Part shown: positions 12,401 through 36,420 of the stretch, one piece after another
Position numbering within the stretch: the stretch's first letter is position 1
How the letters are laid out: every line of letters begins with the position of its first letter
NCBI GenBank assembly: GCA_964020085.1
Contig: OZ026597.1
Location: forward strand, 26,021,774 to 26,085,773
Origin: Micromussa lordhowensis
Lineage: Eukaryota; Cnidaria; Anthozoa; Scleractinia; Lobophylliidae
DNA length: 64,000 bases
Direction: 5' to 3'
Made by a program: the position numbers and the translations under genes
The notes under the pieces: generated by a model
Database searches by the model: none
The model's input: only the letters and a program-made list of their open reading frames with translations
Told to the model about the DNA's origin: nothing

Positions 12401-15400
12401 TTGAAGAGGGAAAAAAGTTTGATAGTAGAACATGATTTTTTTTTGGAAAACAGTTCCCAACTGGGTGCATTTTGGCCAAGGCGAGGACTTCAAGTTAACC
12501 ACGGAACTGTCCAAAAAAGTGCAATATCCCTGCAACCAAGCAATCAAAAACGGCTTAAATGAAGCAATACTGCTTATGTCAATAAATGAAGCTTTACTTT
12601 CAAGACAAAACTTTGTGCCTTTCAATTAACCAATATTTAATTCTGTATGAAGGTGATTCGAACTTTGAACGCACAACAGGTAAAAATACCCCATTTTAAG
12701 AGCCTCCTGACGCGTAAACAAGCACGGTGACCCCATTTTTTTATTGCATTTTTATAATGTTCATATCATGAATGTTCATTACGCCAAGTTTCAAAAAAAG
12801 TTTGATAGTAGAACAATTTCAAGGGAATTACCTTAAAGCTAAAATTAAAGGTGTTTTTAGCAAGTCATACTGTTTCTGTTCCCGAAAAGGCAGCAGGCCC
12901 TGAGAACGAACGAACATTTCCCGCCTTTTCATAGCTTTCGTGATATGATGTGACATTGCGTGCTTGACAAGCTATTGCGCCGAGATCGATTCATTCTTCT
13001 CAAGAATAGCGTGCGGGGCACATGGCTTGCGTAAGCATTAAACCAAGCCTCGAATGACATCTCGTCTGTCTCCGCGTTATTCCCGTCCGATACGGTGTCA
13101 ATGGTATAACGTATATTGTCACGAAAATGATAAATGATTGGGCAGATTTTTGATACCGTGATTGTAGCAGCAACTGATAGACAGGGTCTGTTATACATGT
13201 ATTCTGGCTGTTTGGCGGCTTAAGCCAGTTTGCGGGTACATTCACATTTATCTGGCGGTTTACGGTTAAGAAATTGTCGCGCCGTTGCGGGAAATCATGA
13301 ATTTAGCGGGCAGTTTTCATGTGTGGAAAAGGGAATTCCTGGGTACGTCGTCCCATGTGTATCCATTGACGGTTGTATGATGGTTTTAATCTTATTCTTC
13401 TTCGTGTTTCCTACCAGATGACGTTCCATCTCAGAACAGATCTTAACCTCTTGTTTGAACCCTGGGACATTTCCACGACAGAGGGTAAATATACCTGAAA
13501 TCATTTGTAAAACCAAACAACTACAGAAATTCAAATTAGAAGGCCATTTGTATGTGACACTTAAGTTAAAGCCGACCAGAGCATGCACGCGCAGTAATCC
13601 GCACAGTATTTAACAATACAGGGGGCTTATATTTGTAAAGCCCCGACTGATTTTTAGTAATCCTTAGAAAGCTCTTCTCTCGGAAAGATGGTGGAGAGAT
13701 GTCACGCTCCCTTTGATGTCTTTTTCTCTCCAATTTCAGTGTTGGTTGGTTCGTGTATTGCAGTGCTTGTACTGTCCGCACTATATGAGGGGATGAAAAT
13801 CTTCAGAGCCAAGCTAATGAACATGCACGCCCGAAAAAAAAGAGAAATCGGCAAGGAACACGCTGTATACTCTACCGTACCTAAACAGGGCTGTAGGTAA
13901 GACGATTATTCTTTATCGAGCCCAAAATTAATACTTTAATAACATTAACATTCTCTTAGTTGGTTTCTTTTGATGCTATTCCTACTATTTTGACGGCTCG
14001 TCAAGTCATACATACCTACTTAAATTGGAAGAGGTCTAGTTGAAGGCAGCACCAGGCTGATGTGTGTCATCACACGAGTGACAAGGTCTTTCGGTTGAAG
14101 TTGTATGTCGTTTTCAGATTATTCTTTGAGAACATCATTGAAAGATGAAACAATCGGGAAGTCAGAGAGATGAAGCTGTGAAAAACGCACGCGACTCAGT
14201 GAAGTCCTCCTTGCCACAAAAACAATATATAACACTTCAACTTACTCCGCATACCGACAGGAATTGAATACAAATTTAACTGCAATAGTCACTAATCGAA
14301 AGAAACAACTTGAACTACCGATTCCTTCAGTAAAAACTGAAAAGCTTCTTAAGAAGCATGCTGATCATGACTTCCGGGTCACAAGTTCGACTCCACCCAA
14401 ATCTTGTAGACTAATCTCATCCTTCCTGGATTTAATACTTAACAGCCCGACGAAACAGGACTCGGAAATGCTTCTTCCTTTTGGAGAAGGTTGTTTGTTC
14501 ACAAATGCGAAAAAATAAAGAATTCCGCTATCGATATCTGAAGCATGCGACACAGTTTCGTTATTTAACGTGCCTCACATCCATAAATTTGTACGTAAAA
14601 CAACAAAATTAATGAAAACATGCAGCACATTCAGAAATCGTGGAGAGATGTTCTGACAAGATATGACATGTTCATATACTTGCAAAACATGTGCACATTG
14701 CTAGTCGTCGGTTTATGCCATCGTTTATCGGTAAACTGAGGGAATAACCATTGTATTGCCTGCGTTTTGCGTCTTTGTTTAGCTGTACGTGCATTGTTTG
14801 GTGTTTTTGTGTTAGTTCTCGTCAGGGCGCTGAAACACGAGGACGGAACCAAGTCGTCTTTCTACCCAACAATTGCACAGCGTAGCGTGTAGCGTGTACG
14901 AGTACGCATTAAGTCTTAGGTGTCTTCCATTGGTAGCCTCCCTGTAGCCAGCTAGTAGATTGACACATTATTAAATATTATAATATAGATAGGACCCTAC
15001 GCACGCTCTGATTGGTCGAAAACCCATGCCTTATCAGAGTGTAAAACGTAAAACATAGAAAAACCGTGTTATCTTGTTATTACATTTATATCATAAAACA
15101 AATGAAGAAGCCTAAGCCGTGCATTACACTGTGATAAAACACTCCGGATATTTGAGAACACTCGAAAAATGTAGAAAACACTGGCCTACGACTCGTGTTT
15201 TCTACATTTCCCTTGTGTTTTATCGCAGTGTAATACACGGCATAGGCTTCTTAACTTGTTGAATAAAGTTGTTGTATGGCATCGTTACGGTCGGGAAAGG
15301 AGGGGAGAAGCAACAAAACGTATGAAGCCTGTCGCCGGGTGGTGACGTGAAAAAAAAGGTCAGATTTGTGTGTTACTAAATCGCTCCACTTTTTCTTTCT

Positions 15401-15819
15401 TCGAAAAGTAGGGCCCAGCTACTTTGGCTCAGCTGTTCCCAGTGACTTGATATGCAACATGTTAATTATCACGTGCGTCTTTCTTTAGGCAGGTGTGCAA
15501 CTGCCTTCACTTGACGCAGACAGCAATTCACCTAGTGCAAGTGGTGCTGGGATACCTGCTCATGTTGGTGGTGATGACGTATCAAGTTTATCTGGGCATT
15601 GCTGTCATATTAGGAGCGGGACTGGGCTACTTTTTCTTTGCTGGTTTGATCACTGAAGGCGTTCAACGGAAACCCAATTCTTGCCCAGACTCTACTCAGG
15701 AGAATACAGCAATCGTCCTAGGCGTGACAAATTTCAACGATATCAGGAATGGTCCGCAGATGAAAGAACACACTTCTTCCCGTTTGGGCGTTGATAATAA
15801 CGGATTTGGCCACGGCTAG
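9491..15819 (+). CDS. SLC31A1: CTR-type high-affinity copper transporter (SLC31A1-like), 4 exons
   Basis: Exons are 9491-9625, 13418-13484, 13740-13896 and 15489-15819, all with GT/AG borders. Intron phases are 0, 1 and 2, and the product is 229 aa (human CTR1 is about 190). Family role: a homotrimeric channel that imports Cu(I). Residues 1-45 are a His/Met-rich extracellular tail (SHGSHSHGG, MNRSMDH), as expected for copper capture. MTFH at 46 opens the conserved segment before TM1 (about 66-88). TM2 (about 133-151) has the copper-selective MxxxM at 145-149, and TM3 (about 154-172) has the trimer-packing GxxxG at 162-166. The cytosolic tail is longer than in mammals and ends GHG instead of the usual HCH. 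The start is the only Met upstream in frame that gives a His-rich tail. It converges on the ALDH gene. AATAAA at 16032 is a possible polyadenylation signal. Confidence 0.93.
11880..12175. mobile_element. TTAA MITE family copy, decayed
   Basis: Shared strings are CACTTTCCAAGACTTA, GGGCTATTATAACCACT, TACCATAGCAACAGTACGACC and the CTGCTAAAAACC segment, in the same order as at 27.34-27.6 kb. The end after 12120 is diverged and runs straight into the next repeat. Confidence 0.6.
12183..12840. repeat. Dispersed ~650-bp repeat, copy 2
   Basis: This is the homologue of 2942-3640 in the same orientation, ending TTTCAAGGGAATTACCTTA. It lacks the long poly-T of copy 1. The two copies carry different frame-breaking indels, so neither encodes a conserved protein. 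Confidence 0.75.
13897..15488 (+). other. Intron 3 of the copper transporter
   Basis: The intron is 1.6 kb. It contains an inverted repeat at 15104-15253 (separate entry) and otherwise no recognisable feature. The branch/acceptor region before 15489 is T-rich (CGTGCGTCTTTCTTTAG). A second AG four bases downstream (GCAG) would shift frame, so the first AG is the one used. Confidence 0.55.
15104..15253. repeat. Inverted repeat in intron 3
   Basis: Arms of about 38 bp (15104-15142 and 15215-15253) carry AAGCCTAAGCCGTG and CACGGCATAGGCTT. A second nested pair (GTAGAAAACAC and GTGTTTTCTAC, about 15171-15205) lies inside. It has the foldback or MITE-core architecture seen repeatedly in the window. 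Confidence 0.7.
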
Positions 15820-15850
15820 TGATTCTGCTTAGCTGAAGGCTGGTCTTTTG

Positions 15851-16369
15851 TATCGGTTCTTGTGTACCGGTACAAAAGGACAGAACCTAGTCGTCTTTCT
15901 GAATTGTTGGCCCAAGGCCTGTTCTGATGTAAATTACAACTAAGAGCTACTAGGCCCGCGATTAGAGAAATAGTGTAAAAAGCTTAATAGCTGGAGGAAA
16001 ATTATGTCCGAAAGACGCAAACAAGTTAATGAATAAAAATAGCGCTTTAGTTTGTATTTTCCACATAAAATATTTCACTAACATTTTCTAGATTATTAAC
16101 TACTGTATCGGTTCTTGTGTACCGGTTCAGAAGGACAGAACCTAGTCACCTTTCTGAATTGTTGGCCCAAGGCCTATTCTGATGTAAATTACAACTAAGA
16201 GCTACTAGGCCCGCGATTAGAGAAACAAGTGTAAAACATGTAAAAACCTAAATAGCTGGAGGAAAATTACGTCCGAAAGACGTAAACAAGTTAATGAATA
16301 AAAATGGCGGTTACGTTTGTATTTTCCACATAAAATATTTCACTAACATTTTCTAGACCATTAACTACA
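15851..16369 (+). repeat. Tandem duplication of a 255-bp block in the 3' region of the copper transporter
   Basis: Two copies, 15851-16105 and 16106-16369, each begin TATCGGTTCTTGTGTACCGG and end after CACTAACATTTTCTAGA. They are nearly identical except for small indels. Both carry GAATAAAAAT, so a polyadenylation signal is duplicated as well. The block lies directly downstream of the stop codon, probably within or just past the 3' UTR. Confidence 0.85.
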
Positions 16370-17112
16370 TTTGTACCGGCACTTAGATTATTACTACATG
16401 TAGGACCAACAAGTGCGACAAGTACTGATGGTCACAGACCGTACTAAGGAATCCTGATAATTTTTTCTTAGTTTATACTGTTCCCTTCTAAAAATACCCA
16501 ATCAGAAGGAACTGAGAGAAATAAACGTGTTTTCTTATATGATGATTACTTTCTTGAATTTCTTATGACGTCATCATGCTAATAGTGCGTACAGATTTCA
16601 TTTTACATCAATCGAATCGGAACTCTCAGCCATAGCTAATAGAGGGAAATGGTTAGGAAGGCTGGTAAACATCAAAGAAGCAAACAAACAAGCTAAGATT
16701 TCTGTTGGAAGGCCCTCGACCCTGCACATGTTTTGTTTTACGTTCATTGACTATGCATAAATTACATATTGGTTAGTTGCATGAGCACACATAACCACCT
16801 CTTGCATTTTGCCATGGTACCGTTTCGTTATTAGCTGTAAAGGCGATTCTAATTGTAACGCTTTGGAACACAAATTAATGTGTCCGTTCAAATGAAAGAA
16901 CTGAGTACTTCTTTTAGTCCTGTTACTTTTTTTTAATACTTCCCCAAAGAAATCATATCCTTTTTCTCATTTTAAATTTGATGACTTGATAGAGAAAGGA
17001 ATAAAATGGAATTTGCACGCTCACCTTGTTTTTTCTATCCTCACTAGGCTGGCAAATCTGGCCTGCTGTCTAGCTCTCTGTTACTCAAATTACTGACGCG
17101 GGAAAGTGTCAC
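16370..17112. other. Convergent intergenic spacer
   Basis: This is 740 bp between two converging genes. No gene or repeat is recognised. T-rich strings near 16930 could give an ATTAAA signal for the minus-strand gene. Confidence 0.4.
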
Positions 17113-28771
<11,659 letters not shown>

Positions 28772-28782
28772 ATTGAAGGGTC

Positions 28783-28814
28783 TGCGTTTCTAACCCCTAT
28801 GAACCTAAACGCAG
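28783..28814. repeat. Hairpin just upstream of the ALDH start codon
   Basis: GGTCTGCGTTT and AAACGCAGACC flank a ten-base loop, 12-43 bp upstream of the first ATG of the ALDH gene. It is a perfect 11-bp stem. If within the 5' UTR it could affect initiation; the transcription start is not known. Confidence 0.55.
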
Positions 28815-29767
28815 ACCGTGCGTAAAATGTGTGTGGACACTCGTGTCAAGAGTAATTATCTGCCACGAGACTAGTGCAAGTCCCTCGCAAGTCCCTCGCA
28901 AGATTGGGCAACAAACAAGCCTGATCACCTTACGTAAATACAGACGACAGCATCGTCGTGCCATGAGGCAAAGGGTTAAAGGTTTAAATACACTCTCACA
29001 TAAAGCAAAAATGCAATCCTTTATACAACAGTGTAAAAAATATTTACACAAATTGTTCGGTAACGCAACTTCATGGTCTGACGGAGACCCGTGTATCAAT
29101 CGCGTGACAGTTTTTATCAGACCTGCAGCTTGGCACGTTTCCTTCCCGTGAGCCGGAAGTAATGTTCGCCAGTGTCGTGTGTGGATATTATTGAGTACCT
29201 GATCATACCTAGAAAGACGACCGCTTTGTCTTGGTTCTTTCAGATATTTCTGGAAGCCAGTACTCACCCCTTTGAGTGTTCAAACTGGGTTCGAATAAAT
29301 TGACGTTGTTGTGGCCGCTATATAACTTTATTAACCTAAACGCACCTTAACAGCGGTGCCTTTTAATAAGGCCTGGGACTCGCCTGGGACAAGGTTCATC
29401 CATACGTGCGCAATGGCACACAAAAGGTTGCGTTCACCGTTATGAAGAACATTTCTTCTTGTAGGCCGACGGCATTCTCGCGCCCTAACGATCCTTAACA
29501 CCGAAAGTGAAAAAGAATCTACAACTACAAAGACTGCGACCCGACCTTCAAATCTGAGCAAAGCCAAATATTTAAGCTGTATTTCCCAAGATCATTCCGT
29601 ACAACCGCATTCTAGGTGTTCCTCGCGATTTCAACTTTATACATCTTTTTCTTGGCTCTTCAGAAGTTAAGTCGCCATAAGATGAACTGGATTTAATGAG
29701 TAATAAAAGCTTTGTTTCGTTGCCTGCAAGAGCCGCAATAAAGCACTTTTCCGTGTTTATACATAGC

Positions 29768-29870
29768 CTCATCTAAACACTAGGGGGACTGGGAGAATTC
29801 TCGAAAGTTATGCAAACCCTCGACTGCGTCTCTGTCTCGAATTCTCCCAGCCCCCACGTGTTTAGATGAG
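29768..29870. repeat. Inverted repeat
   Basis: CTCATCTAAACAC and GTGTTTAGATGAG, with inner arms GGGAGAATTC and GAATTCTCCC, span 103 bp with an interrupted stem. Confidence 0.7.
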
Positions 29871-30569
29871 AAAAGGATATGTAAACACGAAAAAAGAAAT
29901 ATTGCCACAAGATATTGCTTCTCACAACCGTGTTTCCATGCTGTCATCTAAGCATACCTATCTCGGAGAGCTCGCGTACTACCTTGAATAATTTGTAAGA
30001 CTATTAACAACGTGGTCACTAGTTTTTGTGCAATTCAATAGTGTAACAATCTCATTAAAAACTTGAATTGTTCACTAAAAAAATTGATAAGATAAGGTAT
30101 TGCTAAGGATAACAACATAGCACTGACCCTGTCCGAGACTCTGTGAGTCTGACTTTGTTGTATCAGTTGTTTGATGTTGGGTTCAGGTTGGTTTTGGTGT
30201 CCCTTAATTTATGCAATTTATTTCTGTAGTTCATCTGTTCTTCACCTTGGTCACCAATCGAACACTGAAATACCTGAAACCATGTCTTCTTTGTTCGTAA
30301 ATTGAATCATGTTAAATTTTTGTCAAAGCACGCGTGTTTGACTGATTCCCCCCCCCCCCCCCAAGAACTTGTTACAAGAATTGACAAGTGTAATGGCCGC
30401 TTCTTGTATGGTCACTTTTAAACACTGATCCCTGTATTGGCAAGAAAAAAGCTTGTAAACTGCTGAAAAGACTAGAGCTCAAATATTACCACAAAATAAA
30501 CGAGTGAATAACTGATGTCAGCTGTAAAATATTCCTTGCGATATTTCCTTGTATATAATGGCCAATAAC

Positions 30570-30717
30570 CCAATTTCGATATATTAAAATTCAGCCTAAA
30601 ACAATAGGCCTCCGCACGAAGCTCCGGGGAATAAACCCCACAAACTCTGTAGTTATTCCCCGGAGCCTCGTGCTGAGGCCTATTGTTTTAGGCTGAATTT
30701 TAATATATCGGAATTGG
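30570..30717. repeat. 148-bp near-perfect palindrome
   Basis: The left arm ATATTAAAATTCAGCCTAAA continues through ACAATAGGCCTC and CTCCGGGGAATAA. The right arm mirrors it as TTATTCCCCGGAG, GAGGCCTATTGT and TTTAGGCTGAATTTTAATAT. Stem length is about 66 bp around a short loop. Confidence 0.85.
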
Positions 30718-30725
30718 TCTATTCC

Positions 30726-30840
30726 CTCTATGAGACCCACCTGCAGGGAATCACGGTAGTTGTGTTTATAAAAAAAAATGTCCAGTCCAAGATGATGAAT
30801 GCAACTACCATGATTCCCTGCGGACGCATCTCATAGAGTC
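30726..30840. repeat. Second palindrome adjacent to the first
   Basis: CTCTATGAGACCCACCTGCAGG pairs with CCTGCGGACGCATCTCATAGAG, and GAATCACGGTAGTTG pairs with CAACTACCATGATTC, around a loop of about 34 bp. It begins nine bases after the first palindrome ends. Confidence 0.8.
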
Positions 30841-33651
30841 CAGATTTAGAAGATTCGAACGCCTGGTTCACTTGAATCTTTTTAGTCTCTTTTTGAAGGA
30901 ACAATCTCCTGAAATAATCGGTAAGTAGTGCTGCTACTAGGCTATAATGTATTCCGCTGTAAAACTGCCGCCACCAGTTGAATACCTGGCAAACAGGCGG
31001 TCACGTACTGTATTGTCATTGGAGGAAATCAGTACCTGGTAGATAACATATCGGTTAACAAAGGACAAAAGAACAAAACTACTCAGGCCAAGAAGTGAAC
31101 AAACGATACAGCTTGCGTTTCAGTTCTAACTGATATCAGTGCGAGCCCACCAAGGACTAAGTTTCGTTTAGGAGACATCTTACGATATTCGTGAATATTG
31201 TAGAGTTCGAAAGACTCTAGCAAGCAAAGAAAAACAAACAAAACCAAATGAACCGTCAGTCATTCCTTGGATTCAGATGAATGTCAAAAATAGCCAAGTG
31301 TAGTTTGACTCAATGGGTGTTTAACATCCGTCTTCAGGTACGTAGATAGAATACTTCAAAAATAGCTCATGAGTGGGGGGTTTTTATTAAAAGATTAAGT
31401 TAGGTTTTTCAGTTTTGTCGCGAAATCTATTTGGGGTAATGAAATTGATACTTTTAGTGGAAGACTTTCTTTGAGTTCTAGGTTTTGTTTTGCCTTCTTG
31501 ATTGTTTTTTTTGTTGTTCTTTTTGGTGATGATCTTGATCGTAACAACTAGATTAATTTAATCATTTTCCGTAGCTGAGGAGTAACAAAGGTGGCCAGGA
31601 ATAAAATCAGGGTTACTGAGATAAAGACATTTTCGAGCCGTCTTTCAACACACCTCATTGAAGTGCCGCAACAGATCGTGTTAAATATGTTCAGGTACCC
31701 AGAAGGACGATTTCAAAAGGTAAAGATCTACAATTGCGTGCTTTAACGTATTCAAATGGAATATACAACAGAGTTGAGTAAAATGGAAATATAGATAGGA
31801 GTTCCAAGACTGACATTTACCGTTCTCATACGCGAACGTACCGGTAGGCAAGACCGCTATCCACAATTCTTGCGTAACGTCAGCGCTATACTCGCACCCG
31901 GTAAACCTGTATACCTTAATGCTTTTCTTTCGGGTACCAGGAGGGTGTTAGGTTAGAGACTGTATAGGTAAGATAGTATCCGTCCGATGGATCTGCCATA
32001 CGTTTAATCTTCAATACTGAAGAACGTTGTATCAGTGGGTTTGAGGAAAGTTTTGGTCAGAGATTTTGTTTTGATGTGATTTTTTTTTCAAACTTATTCT
32101 GTTTCGAAACTAACGCATCTACAACCTGCATCTATTGCCTGCTATTATGTTTTGTTCATTTTACCCTAACAATGCCTGATCAACCGGTATTTTCTCCTCA
32201 GAACAGTAGAAAAGTTAAGAGTACAGGTGAGTTGATCATGGAGGGATAATTCAATGGAGTACACTGGTATTCTACAGGCCTTTCGTTTCGAACCGGGATT
32301 GTATGGCAAGCCAAACTGAAGAAGAACGATTTAGAGGCTAAGGTGCGACTAACACATGCAATACGCGCTGACACTGGGACAGAGCGAAAAGACGTAAAAG
32401 AAGAAGTAAACAAAGAACTGAGATGCTTTGTTCAATATTGAACAATGTCCCTGAGGTACTGCTCAAAAACCAGTCAGTGTCAGCTAGTTTGAATATATTT
32501 TACTGGGTAACCGAATCACCCAATACAGGCTAATACTTTATATGATAAAATAGATGTACCGTTTACAAAATTTCATGGTCAATAGCATATGAAACGACTC
32601 ACTGCAAGCATTCCCTTAACTCCGACCCTGTTAGATCACATGCATCAAGAGGCATCAAATCTCTTCTGTGCATCAAGTAGACCTTTTCAACAAATCAGTA
32701 AGAACTTCCATCTCGGTCATCTTTTTTGGGTTCAGTTTAAAACTCTGGATCCAGGAAAAGAAATGACTGCTTGACAGTATTTTACAGAAGAAATAAGTTA
32801 TTTAAACTAATAAAATTAGACTTAATGCTTTACTGTCCTACATGATATGTAATTATCAGTGCTGAGGAATGAATTCAAGTATTAACTGTCAATTGAATTT
32901 CATCTCAACTTAAATTGTCATGAAAGCCGATGGTTTGCTCTGGGTATTCAGCAGGGTAAGCGTTTTACTAACATTCTCATTTCAAAGCTTTCGTTAGGTC
33001 GAAGACTTCATTTACCTTTGATTCAACTAAATTACAGATAACTACTGTGGTTCAGCTGAAACATGTCTGCGTCCAATATTTTTTATTCTGCGAAGCTTAA
33101 AGCTAGTATTTAAACTGAGGTGTCAAGACACTCGACATATAGACCTTTTTCATAAATGGCTGCCAATAGCAAAGCGCGCGAGTGACGTCATGAGTAAGAC
33201 AAGACTCAGATAAACAAACCGGAATGGCGGACGATTTTCCTAAAACACTTTCTAAAACAGCCGGTGTTCCTAAAACACATTTTTGAAACGAGAACTTTGC
33301 CTAGATCCACTCTAGTTCTCTCAGAATACGCTGATGTTGTATGAGCCTCGTGGGGGATATAATCATTTGCGTTCTATTTTTAGGCCTCGCGTGCAATTCT
33401 TTTGTATGCATTTAAATTAGCCCAACTAACCTCGTTTGAGAGTAAGAATTCTTTTGAATTATCAACTGATACTAATTTCAATAGTTCCAAGAAAAAATGA
33501 GATCATGGTCTCTTGTCAGTTCTCGTTCGCATTCTCTCAAAGCGTCCCGTAATTTAGTGAAGGTACCTTTTTTTTTCGTCACCCAAGGAATAATAGAAGT
33601 CGTCCGCAGGTCCCGCAAAATTAATGATAAAAATAGTAATATTAATGATAA

Positions 33652-33662
33652 CAACAGTAAAA

Positions 33663-33710
<48 letters not shown>

Positions 33711-33790
33711 GTAATAATAATAATAATAATAAAATTCTATAGCGCCAATTCCCAGAGGCGCTTTACAAAATTCCATATAAAAATTAACCA
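33652..33790 (+). repeat. AAT microsatellite and retroposon-like tail
   Basis: TAA/AAT repeats run from about 33661 to 33731 with two interruptions. Next comes ATTCTATAGCGCC, then AGAGGCGCTTTACAAAAT. This combination is common at the 3' ends of non-LTR elements in marine invertebrates, from memory. The open frames through the repeat are meaningless. Confidence 0.6.
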
Positions 33791-34259
33791 AAAAAATTAT
33801 AGTAATTGAATGCAACGCAGCGAAACTTCAGATAAGAACTAAAACGATGGAAAAACAAGGTTTAACTTAAAAATGCTTCTTTAAAAAGGCCAAGTTAAAA
33901 AAGCCACTATAAGGTGTTCGGCCAGTGCGGTGGGACAATTTAAATATTGTTCCACTTTATCAAGCGAGCGCTTTATATATACCAGAACCAAAGTCATAGA
34001 ATGATGATGCCATTGGGAACTAGATGTATCAGGAACTGGAGCTTGTTCTATAACACTGCTAGTTTGCTCGCGAAACTCCCGATGGTTCTGCTGTTGATTC
34101 CTTAATTCCTGTTGCACTGACATTGCGCGTGGTACTTGCTGGCCACAAACTGCAAAGGCGTTCTCCGTGGTCACCAAACACAGTCGTTGTGATTATTGAT
34201 AACTGTTGACATTGTTATCAACTGGTTCCAAATTCGTCCTCTTCACTTAATCACCGTTT

Positions 34260-34620
34260 TCTGGGCGGGCTTCTGATACTCCAGAAATTTCCTCTTCTCC
34301 GAGGCTTCGTGGGCGTTGTAACTCGGCGGCTATTTCACTTTCGTCGAATGGCAAATCGCATTCAACACAGGCGTCAATCTTCACCTTGGGCGTACTGCTT
34401 CCGTACAATTTTCTTTGACTTCTCAAATTATACGGTTTGTTCTTTTAGGAATAACTTCGACGTGAAGTTGTCACTTTTTTCACCTACTTGGTCGTCCTCT
34501 TTTTTTTGTTCTCTCCAAGGGGTTACAGTCCGTTCTGGACCGCTCTGAATGTCTCCTGATAATTCCACAGTAACTACCAAGCCTTTCCAACCACTGTGAT
34601 AATAGGTTTTTGCCTGAGAA
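34260..34620 (-). pseudogene. gag N-terminal fragment
   Basis: The stretch matching TTTCGTCGAATGGCAAATCGC at 34340 is homologous to the gag start region at 40300-40440 and is shorter. It lies next to LTR-like sequence (GGATCTGTTACAAGCAAG near 34668), as a 5' gag fragment would. No usable frame remains. Confidence 0.55.
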
Positions 34621-36420
34621 AACACTCTTCTAAATCCTGGGAAAATACTCTGGCTACAGGGAGACAGGATCTGTTACAAGCAAGTTATCTTCTGAGATAG
34701 TAATGCCTTTGTGTACAAACCAATTGACTTTAATAAGCAAAGGGAAAAAAGAAATATATCAGAATATTGGTTTAGCGGAATCTAAAATATAAAACACTGT
34801 AACACTATACACTAGATATGTTATGATAAATATACCATAAAAGAAAAACATAAAGTTATTGTTATTAGAATTTTTACTGCGCAGTTTTTATAAAATATTA
34901 AACTGCGCATTAGTCTAAAATTAATACAAAGAACAAGACTTAAAATAAGCAATTTAAAATTTTGTTAAATAATAGAATAAACCACAAATGGTGCCAATAA
35001 AATCGTATTAAATAATAATTACTTGATAACCGCTAACGTAGCTAATTAAATGCCTTATGAAATAAAAACGGTTTTAAGTTCACTTTAAAAAGGAAGAGTA
35101 AAGAGATTTAACAGGTCCCTGGTGGCGGTGGTATAGTAATTGTTGCCCAAACAATCCAAACAAAATAACAGAAGTCCGGCCATAAGTCCTGTAAGATTCA
35201 ACGCGAGTCTTTCTAACGTGGTGAGACTCATTTTTTATTTTGCGTAATTTCAAACAATTATCATTTCACCTTCTCATCTTTTTTCTTCTTTTCTTCCTAC
35301 CTCCTTAGAAATGTTAAATGTTGGTTGTATTTGCAGTAATATATGGAACATGGGTAAAGCGATTGGTTTGGAAAACTGGAATCGAAAAACGTCAGGCTTG
35401 TGGGCAAGATTCTAAGCCACCTTTTTGGTATTTGAAGGATGCATTAAAAGGAACGTGAATAATCGGTAATGGTGACAATCTTCACCGGTCACTTTTTCTT
35501 TTTCTACTATATATGATTCTCGTAGTTTCTAAATTTCATATGTTTAATTCTTTTTTTTATCACTCTTCTATCTGATTTTCATCCCATCTTATTATATCAT
35601 ATATCTCATTATTCTTCATCACTGAATATTCATTCTTCATTTATTAAAGCTCTCAAAACAACCCTGCTTCCTCTGATGAATGCTGTGATAATACGTTTTT
35701 GGCCTGGGAAAGCACTTCCGTAAAAACCTGAGGAAACTCTCTGGCTGCGCCGGGGGAAGTACTGGATCTGTTACAGAGAATTATCTTGAGAGATGTCAAC
35801 AGCTGACAGAACTTAGGTCCAACGATATCGTTTTAATCCAAGAATGTCACCAAAGAATATTCTACAATGCACGACTATTTAAGCCAAAAGCACAATTCTA
35901 AAGGATTACGTCAAGCTATTAAAAAGTCTTAACTAAACATTATCTAATACATTTCAGAAGGCTTGATTGGCTATAACAAAATTAATTCATCGTTTACAAG
36001 ATTAATAACTTTCAAAACAATACAGGAAGATTACAGTTTAACTAAAGACTATCGCAATGTGGAGGGAAACACGCTTGCAGTGACCGAGCTTGTCAGACTC
36101 CTAGAGGTTCCGGAATCTATTACAGCAAACAATCCAACGGACACCAGAGAATACGCAGTTACTTGGCTCCAACAGCAGAGTTTAATCCAATAACATAATC
36201 AGGATACAACCAGAACGTAACCAGAATATGTCAGGAATCTAACCAAAGAATATTTTACAAGGCACGACTATTTAAGCCAAAACACAATTCTAAGCGATCA
36301 CGTAAAGTTATGAAAAAGTCTTACCTAAACATTATCTCATAAATTTCTGAAGGCTCGATTGGTTATAACGGAATTCATCGTTACAGGATTAATAACTTTC
36401 AAAACAGTACTGGTCTCCTT
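34620..36420 (-). repeat. LTR-like sequence, left block
   Basis: Segments at 35870-36010 and 36240-36400 are copies of each other (GCACGACTATTTAAGCC, GATTAATAACTTTCAAAACA). The segment 36061-36190 matches 40612-40735 and 46312-46410. The stretch 35340-35530 matches 44690-44900. These are probably parts of one long, internally duplicated LTR. Exact LTR borders (TG...CA) were not identified. Confidence 0.55.

Larger units (their letters stand above)
9626..13417 (+). other. Intron 1 of the copper transporter, repeat-filled
   Basis: The 3.8-kb intron holds a TTAA-family MITE copy (about 11880-12175) and copy 2 of the dispersed 650-bp repeat (12183-12840). The remaining parts (9.7-11.8 and 12.85-13.4 kb) show no coding or structural signal I can name. 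Confidence 0.6.
28815..33890. other. Intergenic region with palindromes
   Basis: No gene is recognised. The ALDH-proximal part (28.8-29.6 kb) is less AT-rich and may hold its promoter. Named structures are the palindromes at 29768-29870, 30570-30717 and 30726-30840, a poly-C run at 30348-30362 and an AAT microsatellite at 33652-33731. Open frames of 60-156 codons in this stretch have no recognisable domain. Confidence 0.45.

Noticed and set aside
15489..15492. Alternative acceptor four bases downstream in the copper transporter exon 4
   Set aside because: It would shift the frame and destroy TM2 and TM3; the first AG keeps the family sequence.
28797..29267. 156-codon minus-strand open frame upstream of the ALDH gene
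   Set aside because: It lies in the likely ALDH promoter/5' region, has no recognisable domain, and a plus-strand frame overlaps it fully.
33624..33809. Poly-Ile or poly-Asn open frames
   Set aside because: They are translation of an AAT microsatellite.
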